Source: Thermoanaerobaculia bacterium
Lineage (GTDB): Bacteria > Acidobacteriota > Thermoanaerobaculia > Multivoradales > J023
DNA: 64,000 nt
Assembly: GCA_030431255.1 (NCBI GenBank)
Contig: JAUIJL010000014.1
Span: 1 to 64,000, forward strand
Direction of reading: 5' to 3'
Shown here one piece after another: positions 9,693 through 18,089 of the stretch. The position numbers and the translations under genes were made by a program. A model generated the notes under the pieces. The model was given only the letters and a program-made list of their open reading frames with translations. It was not told the origin of the DNA and made no database searches. Position 1 is the stretch's first letter. Every line of letters begins with the position of its first letter.

Positions 9693-11087
9693 TCAAGTGT
9701 AGCGGGCGTTCTGGTAGGTGTGGTCGTAGAAGCTCGGCAGCAGGGTATCGACCTGAAGCAATCCCTTCGAGGACAGCTCTACGCCTTCGCTCGACACCGA
9801 ATCCACCATCTCTCGGTCCTGTAGGTCCTGCCATACGTCTTTCCAATTCTCGAACGGGTCGACTCCGAATTTCTCGCGGAAATAACCGAAGCTCAGTCGG
9901 CCCAGCTTCATTTGCAGAATCAGCTCGCGGGTCAAACGCTCGCGGTCGGAAGTGGGGAACGCGCGACCGAGGGGTAGGCGTCCTTCGTCGAGGGAGGCCA
10001 GGTAGTCGTGCCAGCTGGTGACGTTCTGAATGTGCACGCCTTTCATGTGGCCGAAGGACGCGATGCCCGTGCCCAACATGTCGGAGCCGTGCCATAGGGC
10101 GTCACGGTAGACGAATCGCCCTTGGCCGTCTTTGCGGCCCGAGGATTTCACCAGGGTGTAGGCGCTGGAGATCTCGTAGCCGGCGGCGCACATTTCCTCG
10201 ATGGCGTATTGATTCCATTCCCGTTTGGTTTTCCAATCGGCCACCGGTGATTCTTGACCCTCTTCCAACATGCCCCGGGAATAGACGGTGTTGAAGGGCA
10301 GCTCCATCTGGTAGATCGTGACGCTGTCGGGATCCATGTCGATGGTTTTTTGAACCGTGTCTTTCCACGTATCCCAGGTCTCGCCGACCATGCCGGCGAT
10401 CAGATCCATGTTGAGCTGCTCGAAGCCGGCCTCGCGGATCCACGGCAAGCAGCGATGGATCTCCTTGACCTCGTGGGCACGGCCGTTTTCCCGCAGAATG
10501 GTTTCATTCCAATTTTCGACCCCGAGGGAGAGACGGGTGACGCCCATCTCGCGATAATGCTTGACCTTGGGCTCGGTGAGGGTGCCGGGCTCGCATTCGA
10601 AGGTCACCTCTTCCACCGAATCCCAGGGGATGGCCTTTTGCACCCGTTGCACCAGCTCCTTGAGATGTTTGACCGCCACGTAAGACGGCGTGCCACCGCC
10701 GAAGTAGACGAATTTCAGGGGCCTTTCCGCCACCGCCGGAAACTCGGAGTAGAGCTCGACCTCGCGCGCCAGATTGTCCAGATAGTGTTGGATCTGACCG
10801 GCATTTTTGTCGACGTAAACTCTGAAGTAGCAGAATTTGCAGCGCTTCCGGCAGAACGGAATATGCATGTAGAGGCCGAGGGGGCTGTCGGGCTCGGGTG
10901 AGGACTGCAGACGCTCCTTGAATTCGGGGAGATTGTCGTCACGCCAGAAGGAAAAGGGCGGGTAGTTGGAGACGAACACACTGCCCACCTCGGTGCCCGA
11001 AATGCTGGGGCCCTTGGGGCTTTGCGCTTCGCTGTCCACGGCGCAATTGCCTTCGGAAGCGGTGGATTCGGTGTTGATATCGGTCAT
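9693..11087 (-). CDS. Radical SAM protein of the coproporphyrinogen III oxidase (HemN/HemW-like) family
   Basis: LGLYMHIPFCRKRCKFCYFRVYVDKN (CX3CX2C), FGGGTPSY, ECEPGTLTEPK, LSLGVENW. Confidence 0.87.
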   Translation of the reverse strand: MTDINTESTASEGNCAVDSEAQSPKGPSISGTEVGSVFVSNYPPFSFWRDDNLPEFKERLQSSPEPDSPLGLYMHIPFCRKRCKFCYFRVYVDKNAGQIQHYLDNLAREVELYSEFPAVAERPLKFVYFGGGTPSYVAVKHLKELVQRVQKAIPWDSVEEVTFECEPGTLTEPKVKHYREMGVTRLSLGVENWNETILRENGRAHEVKEIHRCLPWIREAGFEQLNMDLIAGMVGETWDTWKDTVQKTIDMDPDSVTIYQMELPFNTVYSRGMLEEGQESPVADWKTKREWNQYAIEEMCAAGYEISSAYTLVKSSGRKDGQGRFVYRDALWHGSDMLGTGIASFGHMKGVHIQNVTSWHDYLASLDEGRLPLGRAFPTSDRERLTRELILQMKLGRLSFGYFREKFGVDPFENWKDVWQDLQDREMVDSVSSEGVELSSKGLLQVDTLLPSFYDHTYQNARYT

Positions 11088-11201
11088 GGATTCCTCCGGA
11101 ATCTTTTGGAGCTGGGGAGGTGAATCAAGGGTGAAAAGAGCTGTGTCATGAAAAGAGCTGAGTCATGGGACGGCTGCCGAGCCTGCGGGCTTCGAATCGG
11201 C

Positions 11202-12476
11202 CTATTTATCGGCGCCCGAGAAGCCGTATACGGTGCCGTCACCGGCGGCGATCACCAGGAAGCCGTCGGCGATGGCCGGGGAGCCGATGAACGCCTCGCT
11301 GCCCTGGAACTCCCAAACCACTTTGCCGTCGGCCAAGGAGAGAGCCATGACCACACCGGCCTGGTCGGCGATGTAAACGCGATCCCCGACCACGATCGGT
11401 GAGGCGTCGACCCGAGCCCGACGGCTGTGGGTCCAAAGGGATTTGCCGGTTTGGCGGTCGAGGGCATGGATCATTTTGTCCCGACCTCCCAGCACCACCA
11501 GCTTGTCGGTGACGGCGGGGGAGGAGTAAAACGGAAACTCTCTCTTCGGATGTTTGTAACGCCAGACCACCTCACCCTTGGCCAAGTCGACCTTCACCAC
11601 CTCGTTGTCGAAGGTGCCGACGAAGAGCTCGTCGCCGTCGATAGCCGGGCTGGCGGCCACGTAGCTGCCGATCGCCAGCTTGGCGATTTCTTGGCCGGTT
11701 TTACCGTCGATGGTGCGCAACATGCCGTCGCAACCTGACGACACGATTTGGCCGCCGTTGGTGATCGCCGGGGAGCCGTGCACATAACCTTCCGTTTCTA
11801 CGCGCCATCGGCTCTTACCGGTTTTGGGATCCAAACAGTAGAGGGAGTTGTCGTAGGAGCCGACCGCCAAGCAGCCGTCCTTGCCGGGCACCAAATTGGG
11901 TGGCGCGGTGATCGAGCTTTCCGCTTCGAACCTCCACGTTTCCGTGCCGTTCTCCACGTTGAGGGCCCGTAGGCGGCCCCATTCATCGCCGAAATAAACC
12001 GTGTCACCGCGCACCAAGGCCGAGGACTTGATCTCCTCTTCGGTCTCGATCTTCCACAGCTCTTTGCCGGTTTTGAGATCCAGGGCGGCGAAGGTGCCCG
12101 AAAGCCCACCGAGAAACACCCGGCCGTCGACGATGGCGGGGGTGGTTTCCGCCCCGTCCGCAAAGGAGTAGGTCCACTTCGGCTCGAGCTTCAGGGGTAG
12201 ACCTGAAGCCACGCCCAACTGCTGGGCGGTGCCGCGAAATTGAGGCCAATCGTCGGCAGACGCAGAGCCGGGCGAGAGGGTGACGGTGGTGAGCGCCGCG
12301 AGCGCGAGCACGGACATGAAACCTCGGCTCGACCGTCGGCGGGGTCGGTATCGGCTCAAAATCGATGGATGATCGGCGGTCACGTCATATCTCCTCATCG
12401 TCCTGCTCTTTGCGGCTCCCGGGCGTCGTCTCTTCAAGGCTTTCCGTTGACTTCGGGGCTCCTCGGCGTGGGGCAT
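11202..12476 (-). CDS. Exported PQQ-binding-like beta-propeller repeat protein (true start probably at a downstream ATG)
   Basis: SADDWPQFRGTAQQLGVASGLPLKLEPKWTYSF, repeats LKTGKELWKI, ENGTETWRF, KTGKSRWRV, KGEVVWRY, QTGKSLWTH, ADGKVVWEF. Confidence 0.83.
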   Translation of the reverse strand: MPHAEEPRSQRKALKRRRPGAAKSRTMRRYDVTADHPSILSRYRPRRRSSRGFMSVLALAALTTVTLSPGSASADDWPQFRGTAQQLGVASGLPLKLEPKWTYSFADGAETTPAIVDGRVFLGGLSGTFAALDLKTGKELWKIETEEEIKSSALVRGDTVYFGDEWGRLRALNVENGTETWRFEAESSITAPPNLVPGKDGCLAVGSYDNSLYCLDPKTGKSRWRVETEGYVHGSPAITNGGQIVSSGCDGMLRTIDGKTGQEIAKLAIGSYVAASPAIDGDELFVGTFDNEVVKVDLAKGEVVWRYKHPKREFPFYSSPAVTDKLVVLGGRDKMIHALDRQTGKSLWTHSRRARVDASPIVVGDRVYIADQAGVVMALSLADGKVVWEFQGSEAFIGSPAIADGFLVIAAGDGTVYGFSGADK

Positions 12477-12543
12477 GGGCGAGCTCGCGGGTTCGAGGCC
12501 GAAAGATTCGCAAGGATTCTTCCGAAGGTTTCTCCTAAGGTCT

Positions 12544-13731
12544 TCAGAAGGCCGCTTCGTAGAGGTCTTGGAATGCTTTCACGTCCATGGCTCGGGGATT
12601 GAACCCCGCGGTCCATTGCTCGGCGGCCTCGGTGGCCAGCTGGGAAAGCTTGTCGCGCTCCACGCCGCAGGCCTGCAGGCGGCTTTCGAGCCCAGAGGCG
12701 GCCAAGAGCTCCGCCAGACGGGCGCTCAGAGCCTCGACTCCTTCGATGCCGGCGTGCCTGCCGAGATCCCCGTAGAGCTGGGCCACGGACGAGCCGTTGA
12801 AGCGCACCACGTGGGGCAGCATCAAACCCACGGCTTGACCGTGGACCATGCCGTAGTGGGCGGTCAGCGGATTGGCGCAGGAGTGCGCGGCACCGAGCAT
12901 GGAGGCTTCGATGGCCGCTCCGGCCAGGTGGGCCCCCAACAACATATCGGCCCGGGGCGCCGAGCGCTCCGGGTCGGCCAAATAGGCTTCGAAGCTGCGC
13001 TCGATCAACCGAAACGCCTCGCCGGCGAAGAGCTGCGAAATGGGGTTACGCCGGGTGGTGACGAAGCTCTCCACGGCGTGGGAGAGGGCGTCGATGCCGG
13101 TGACCGCGGCCACGTCTCGGGGCACGGTTTGGATCAAGGTCGGGTCGAGGATCACCGTCCGGAAACGGGCCTTACGATCCCCACAGGCCATTTTGCGGTG
13201 GTCGTCCGTGCGGGAGATGAGGGCGAATCGCTGGGCTTCGCTGCCGGTGCCGGCGGTGGTCGGAACCCCGAGGGTCGGCAACATGGGTTTCGTCGCCTTT
13301 TCGACCCCCCAATAATCCTCCATCTCACCGCCTTGGGTGTGGAGGAAATTGATGCCCTTGGCGCAATCCATGGAGCTGCCGCCGCCGAGGCCGATCAGCA
13401 GATGCGGACGGTGCGCGGCCGCCATCTCGGCGCCACGGCGAACGTGCTCGGTGGTGGGGTTCTCGGCGGCCCCGTCGAAAACCGCTGCTTCGAATCCGGC
13501 GGCGCTCAAGCGATCGACCGCGCGGCCCACGTGGCCGGCGGCCACCAGACCGGGATCGGTGACGATCAGCACCCTGCCGGCGCTGCCGTTGGCGGCATCG
13601 GGCACGATTTCGGCGGCGCGGTCGCCGATGCCGTCGAGGGCGCCGTCGCCGAAGACGACGTGCACGCCGCCGAGATCTACGGCCCAATGGCCTTCTGGTA
13701 GAGGTGTATAGCTCACATCAAGTCCCGACAC
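12544..13731 (-). CDS. Iron-containing alcohol dehydrogenase
   Basis: RPHLLIGLGGGSSMDCAKGINFL; LPTLGVPTTAGTGSEAQRFALI; GIDALSHAVESFVT; AHSCANPLTAHYGMVHGQAVGLMLPHVVRFN. Confidence 0.92.
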   Translation of the reverse strand: MSGLDVSYTPLPEGHWAVDLGGVHVVFGDGALDGIGDRAAEIVPDAANGSAGRVLIVTDPGLVAAGHVGRAVDRLSAAGFEAAVFDGAAENPTTEHVRRGAEMAAAHRPHLLIGLGGGSSMDCAKGINFLHTQGGEMEDYWGVEKATKPMLPTLGVPTTAGTGSEAQRFALISRTDDHRKMACGDRKARFRTVILDPTLIQTVPRDVAAVTGIDALSHAVESFVTTRRNPISQLFAGEAFRLIERSFEAYLADPERSAPRADMLLGAHLAGAAIEASMLGAAHSCANPLTAHYGMVHGQAVGLMLPHVVRFNGSSVAQLYGDLGRHAGIEGVEALSARLAELLAASGLESRLQACGVERDKLSQLATEAAEQWTAGFNPRAMDVKAFQDLYEAAF

Positions 13732-13773
13732 ATCAAGTAAAACGTTGAAAAAGAAAGAATTCGCCGATTCGGC

Positions 13774-15225
13774 TCACGACGCGATCTGGAATGCCCGCTG
13801 GTGGTAGAGATGGTCGAAGAGGTTACCCTCGTGCGGTTGATCCCATGAGATCTTGTACGTGGGAATCGGGCCCAAGTTGAGGCGGTCGATGTCTTTGCAG
13901 TCCAGCGCCCGATTGAGGAAACCCTGGTCGTCGGAGATCACGGTGCCGATCAGCGTCGGACCGATGGCCTCGAACATCTCGTCCTGGGGGCAGTCCACCA
14001 CGCCGACGAAGGGGAACATCAGCTCCGCGTCGGCCACGGGATGCTCCGGATCCGTGACGTGGATGACCGTCGGTCGCAGGAAAGTGCAGCCACCGGCCTC
14101 GGCCACCCGTCCACCCGAGCGATATTTGGCGGTCAGATCCTCGGCGCCGGGGGTGGTGAGGTAGTCGTCGATCATGTCGGAGATCAAGCGGGCGACCTCC
14201 GGATCCGGGAATGCGGCCAAGCGCGCGTCCGGGTGATCCAGGGGCAAGGCGTCGATCTCGGCCAGCTTGCGGGCCATGGCGTCGGCGATCTCTCGGCCGT
14301 TTTTCGGCGTCCAAACCCCCGAGCAATTGATGCACGAGCGGCCGCCGTTCATGGCCACGGAAGAGGTCAGCATGTCCAGGTGGTCGCTCCAGCCGTCCGC
14401 CGAGGTTTCGTCGAAGATGACCTTCGACCAGCCCGGGCCGTGCAGCTGAACTTTGCCGGTGCCTTTCCAGGCTTCGACCGTGCTTTGGTCGCCGAAGAAC
14501 ATGCTGCGGCCGGTGCCCACCAAAAGCGCCGGCACGGCACCGTGGCCCGACGGATAGAGGCTGAAGGCCTCGGCGGGCGCGCCGGCTTCGATCATCGCCA
14601 TGGTCATGCGGTAGGGAGTCCACGGCTCGGAGCTGCCGGTGCGCAACACCAGCTTCACCTTCAGCGGTATGGCCGGCAGCCACAGGTTGTGAACGCCCGG
14701 GGAATTGTTCGGTAGAACGGCCCCGAGGGTGGAGGTCAAACGCTGGTAGCTCACGCGCCGTCCGCCGTCCTCGCCCCAGCCGCCGTCGAGCACGGAGAGG
14801 TCCAAGCCCCGGGTCAGGCCGTCGAGCACCCCTTCGATGCCCGCCATGACGCCGGTGATTTTCTCCAGGTTCATCTCTCCGAGGGCCATGGGCATGCCGG
14901 TGGTGGCGGAAAGATGCTGCAGATATTGCTCCGGGGTGAAGCCTTGATCCGCGCCCGGGTAGAGGGGCAGCTCGGCCTCTCCGAAGAGCTTCGCGGCTTT
15001 GTGGGTGATATCGATCAGCTCGGCGACGGTGAAGGCGTCCAAGCTGCGGCGGTTTTCCTCGGCTTGCTGCAAGTCGCGGGTGATCATGCCCGGGATGGCT
15101 TGGCTCACGGTGCCCAGGGGCTCGCCCGTGCGCACGTCGGTGAGCGACGCAGAGTCGAGGGTTCGATAGGGCTTACCCGCACGCAGAAGGGGAAGGTGCA
15201 GCTCGTTCATACCTAAATCCTTCAT
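13774..15225 (-). CDS. Aldehyde dehydrogenase superfamily enzyme (EhpG/LuxC-like acyl reductase candidate)
   Basis: ALDH-like fold motifs incl. catalytic-Cys region MNGGRSCINCSGVW and ELMFPFVGVVD. ATG at 15225 (MKDLGMNELHLP) overlaps the stop of the upstream gene (TGATG). Confidence 0.82.
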   Translation of the reverse strand: MKDLGMNELHLPLLRAGKPYRTLDSASLTDVRTGEPLGTVSQAIPGMITRDLQQAEENRRSLDAFTVAELIDITHKAAKLFGEAELPLYPGADQGFTPEQYLQHLSATTGMPMALGEMNLEKITGVMAGIEGVLDGLTRGLDLSVLDGGWGEDGGRRVSYQRLTSTLGAVLPNNSPGVHNLWLPAIPLKVKLVLRTGSSEPWTPYRMTMAMIEAGAPAEAFSLYPSGHGAVPALLVGTGRSMFFGDQSTVEAWKGTGKVQLHGPGWSKVIFDETSADGWSDHLDMLTSSVAMNGGRSCINCSGVWTPKNGREIADAMARKLAEIDALPLDHPDARLAAFPDPEVARLISDMIDDYLTTPGAEDLTAKYRSGGRVAEAGGCTFLRPTVIHVTDPEHPVADAELMFPFVGVVDCPQDEMFEAIGPTLIGTVISDDQGFLNRALDCKDIDRLNLGPIPTYKISWDQPHEGNLFDHLYHQRAFQIAS

Positions 15226-16334
15226 CAATACACCCCCACCGCGACTTTTTTGGCGAAGCGGGAGAAGAGGCGCAGGTTCGAGACCCCGTCCCAAGGGCTG
15301 CCCGGCACCGGCTCGGCGCGCTCGCCTTCATCGCGCTCGGCGAAGCGGGGCATGAAGAATTCTTTGGTCAGGGTGGTCAAGAGCACCCGACCGGTTTCGT
15401 GGTAGGGCACGATTTCGTCCAAGTCGTCCGGGTTGACGATCTCGAAGACCGCCCGGGGATGGGGCGGGTAGTAGGTGATGGTGTAATCACCCGTTGCCGG
15501 ATCGAACGGTTTGGCCCGGGCCAGACCCATCAAAGTATTGCCGTAGACCGGCACGAAGTCGGCGCCGGGCACCAGCTCCTCGCGGGCGAAGCGATGGAAG
15601 TCGGCGTTCATTTCCGTGCCGCCGCAGAAGATGCCGGTGATGCCGTATTTCACCAAGTCGATTTTGTCGGCCAAGTGCTCCAGGAGCTTGGGGGTGGTGA
15701 AGATGCAGCGGATCTCGTGGGCGCGCAGGATTTTCAACGCCTGACCGGAAACGTGCTCCTTATAGGCCTCGAGCTCGTCCCAGCGTTTGTTCTTCACCAG
15801 ACGGGTGACCCACCGGGGATCCAAGTCCACGTGGAAGGAGATGCCGCCCCGGTGGTGGGCCAGGTGCTCGATGGCCAAGCGCAGGCGACGGGGGCCGGTG
15901 GGCCCGAGCATCAGCCAGTCGGATCCCGGCGGGAAGGTGTCGTCGGACAGGCCGTCGCCGAAATTCGAGTAGTCGATTTCGAAATCGTGCATGTTGATCC
16001 GGCTTTTGGGCACGCCGGTGGTGCCGCCGGTTTCGAAGACGTAAATCGGCTCGCCGACGAGGCCTTTGGGCACCCAACGACGCACCGGACCGCCGCGCAG
16101 CCATTCGTCCTGGAAATGACCGAAGAGCTTGAGGTCGTCGTAGGTTTGAACGTCTTTCAGAGGGTCGAAATCAAAGGTCTTCGCCTTTTCGAGCCAAAAC
16201 GGGCACCCGGTTTCCGGGTTGAAATGCCATTGCACGATCTCGCGCACATGGGCGTCCAGCCGTGCTCTCGATTCAGCCGCGGCTTGTTGAAGATTCTGGT
16301 CCTGCGGGTTCAGGGCATGGGCTGTGGCACTCAC
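15225..16334 (-). CDS. AMP-forming adenylating enzyme, phenylacetate-CoA-ligase/EhpF-like (C-terminally short)
   Basis: YVFETGGTTGVPKSRINMHDFE (P-loop-like A3 motif), FVPVYGNTLMGLARA, TGRVLLTTLTKEFFMPRF; 369 aa. Confidence 0.8.
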   Translation of the reverse strand: MSATAHALNPQDQNLQQAAAESRARLDAHVREIVQWHFNPETGCPFWLEKAKTFDFDPLKDVQTYDDLKLFGHFQDEWLRGGPVRRWVPKGLVGEPIYVFETGGTTGVPKSRINMHDFEIDYSNFGDGLSDDTFPPGSDWLMLGPTGPRRLRLAIEHLAHHRGGISFHVDLDPRWVTRLVKNKRWDELEAYKEHVSGQALKILRAHEIRCIFTTPKLLEHLADKIDLVKYGITGIFCGGTEMNADFHRFAREELVPGADFVPVYGNTLMGLARAKPFDPATGDYTITYYPPHPRAVFEIVNPDDLDEIVPYHETGRVLLTTLTKEFFMPRFAERDEGERAEPVPGSPWDGVSNLRLFSRFAKKVAVGVY

Positions 16335-16487
16335 GGGTGGCTCCTCGACGGGCTATGGTCGGATCGGACGAAGACCGCCCGGCTCCTGGAAACGACGGCG
16401 ATTGCCGTCGGATAGTGCTAATAGAGAGTTCGTCGACTAGGCGTCGTCGGATTCTGACTGGGACGGGTGCGGAACCGATCCGCGGAG

Positions 16488-16521
16488 CGAAACGCCGACC
16501 CGGGAGCGGGTCGGCGTTTCG
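16488..16521 (-). terminator. Strong hairpin/possible intrinsic terminator within the gene cluster
   Basis: Perfect 14-bp inverted repeat CGAAACGCCGACCC (16488-16501) / GGGTCGGCGTTTCG (16508-16521), 6-nt loop, just after the stop of the 16534-18030 gene. Confidence 0.65.
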
Positions 16522-16533
16522 AAGGGCCGCGGC

Positions 16534-18030
16534 TTATTTGCCCTTCTTCTTCTCGGCCTTTTTCGCCGCCGGTTTCTTGGCGGCGGGTTTGTCCTCGAAG
16601 GCCCACAGCTTGTTGCGGGCGAGCACGAAGAGGGTGCCGTTGTGGGCCACGGGGGTGGTGTACACGGCGGCGCCGACGTTGTTTTCCGCCAAGACCTCTT
16701 CCTTGGTGCCGGTCTTCAACACGGCGATGTCGCCGTCCTCATCACCCAGATAGACCTTGCCGTCGGCGACGTAGGGGGAGCCCCACACCGCGGCGAAGGC
16801 ATCGTAGGTGAAGTGGTGCTTGCCGGTCTCGGCGTCGAGCACGTAGAGGAAACCGGAGAGATCGGTGATGTAGACGATGCCGTCGTGGATGGCCGCGGTG
16901 GAGATGGTGCGGTTGAAGTCCTCACCGCCCCGATGCCAAACCAAGCCCGACTTGGTGATGTCGCCCCGTTTGGTGGCGTCGATCACCCAGAAGTTGCCGG
17001 GGGCCTCACCGTGCTCGGGGTCTTGACCCACGCCGATGTAGACCTTGTCGTCGTGGATGACGCCCATGCTGATGATGTTGTTCTTGGTGCCGGAGCCACC
17101 CAGACGCCACACCGAGCCTTCGGGATTGGCGTTGAATTTCCACAGCAGCTCGCCGTCTTCCGGTTTGAACGCATAGACCCAGCCGTCACCGCCGGGGAAG
17201 ATCACTTGGCCTTGGCCTTTGATCTCGGCGTAGGACGGATTCGACCACGTGCCGTGCAGGATGTGCTCCCCGGGCATGCTGTTTTCCCACTCCACCTCAC
17301 CGGTTTTTTTGTTGACGGCGACGAAGCTGGGCGCCAACGGTGAAGGCACATTGATGTGGCCTTCGTCGACCCCGTTGCCGGTGGTGATGAAGATCAAATC
17401 ACCGACGATGATCGGCGAGGAAACCGCCAGGTTGTGGGGGAAGACGTCGAGCTCGTCCATGGTGTCGAGCATCCACAGGATGTCGCCGGAGTGCTCGTCG
17501 GTGAGCTTCTCGTCCTTGTAGGGACCGTCGTTTTCGCCGTCGCGGAAGCCGTTCATATCCGCGGCCACCAGCTCGGCGCGGTTCGACACGTAGTAGAAGA
17601 CGTCGCCTTCAATGGTCGGCGTCGAGCAAATGCCTTGCAGCGGCCAGTCGTGGAGCTTGGTCTCCGGCAGCTTGTCGTGAATGATCTCCCACAGGAACTC
17701 ACCGGTTTCCTCGTCAAAGGCCATGATGTTGCCTTTGTCGCCCTTGACGTCCGGATGGCGCAATCCTTCGTTGTTGGTGCCGATGAGCACGACTCCATTG
17801 GCGATCACCGGTCCGGCGTAGCTTTGGGAGCCCACGGGTTGGGACCATTTGACGTTTTTGTCGGGACCGAATTCCACCGGCAAGCCGGTTTCGTCGGAGA
17901 TCATGTTGCGAGTGCGGTCATAGCCGAATTGGACCAAGTCCTCGGCGGAGGCCGTGGCGGCGAGCGGTCCGGCCACCAAGAGGGCGCCGAGCAACCAAGC
18001 CGTCGGGCGGGATGACTTCTTGAATTCCAT
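16534..18030 (-). CDS. Exported PQQ-binding-like beta-propeller protein with Lys-rich C-terminal tail
   Basis: MEFKKSSRPTAWLLGALLVAGPLAATASA signal; repeats EETGEFLWEI, KTGEVEWEN, EDGELLWKF, ETGKHHFTY; tail KPAAKKPAAKKAEKKKGK. Listed ORF extends to 18204. Confidence 0.85.
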   Translation of the reverse strand: MEFKKSSRPTAWLLGALLVAGPLAATASAEDLVQFGYDRTRNMISDETGLPVEFGPDKNVKWSQPVGSQSYAGPVIANGVVLIGTNNEGLRHPDVKGDKGNIMAFDEETGEFLWEIIHDKLPETKLHDWPLQGICSTPTIEGDVFYYVSNRAELVAADMNGFRDGENDGPYKDEKLTDEHSGDILWMLDTMDELDVFPHNLAVSSPIIVGDLIFITTGNGVDEGHINVPSPLAPSFVAVNKKTGEVEWENSMPGEHILHGTWSNPSYAEIKGQGQVIFPGGDGWVYAFKPEDGELLWKFNANPEGSVWRLGGSGTKNNIISMGVIHDDKVYIGVGQDPEHGEAPGNFWVIDATKRGDITKSGLVWHRGGEDFNRTISTAAIHDGIVYITDLSGFLYVLDAETGKHHFTYDAFAAVWGSPYVADGKVYLGDEDGDIAVLKTGTKEEVLAENNVGAAVYTTPVAHNGTLFVLARNKLWAFEDKPAAKKPAAKKAEKKKGK

Positions 18031-18089
18031 AGAAGATGTACCTTTTCCTTGCGTTTTTGAAGCTTTGAGGGCGGGGTCGGACTGCCGCC

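Noticed and set aside
12475-13701. 408-aa plus-strand ORF antisense to Fe-ADH
   Set aside because: Antisense to a well-supported alcohol dehydrogenase.
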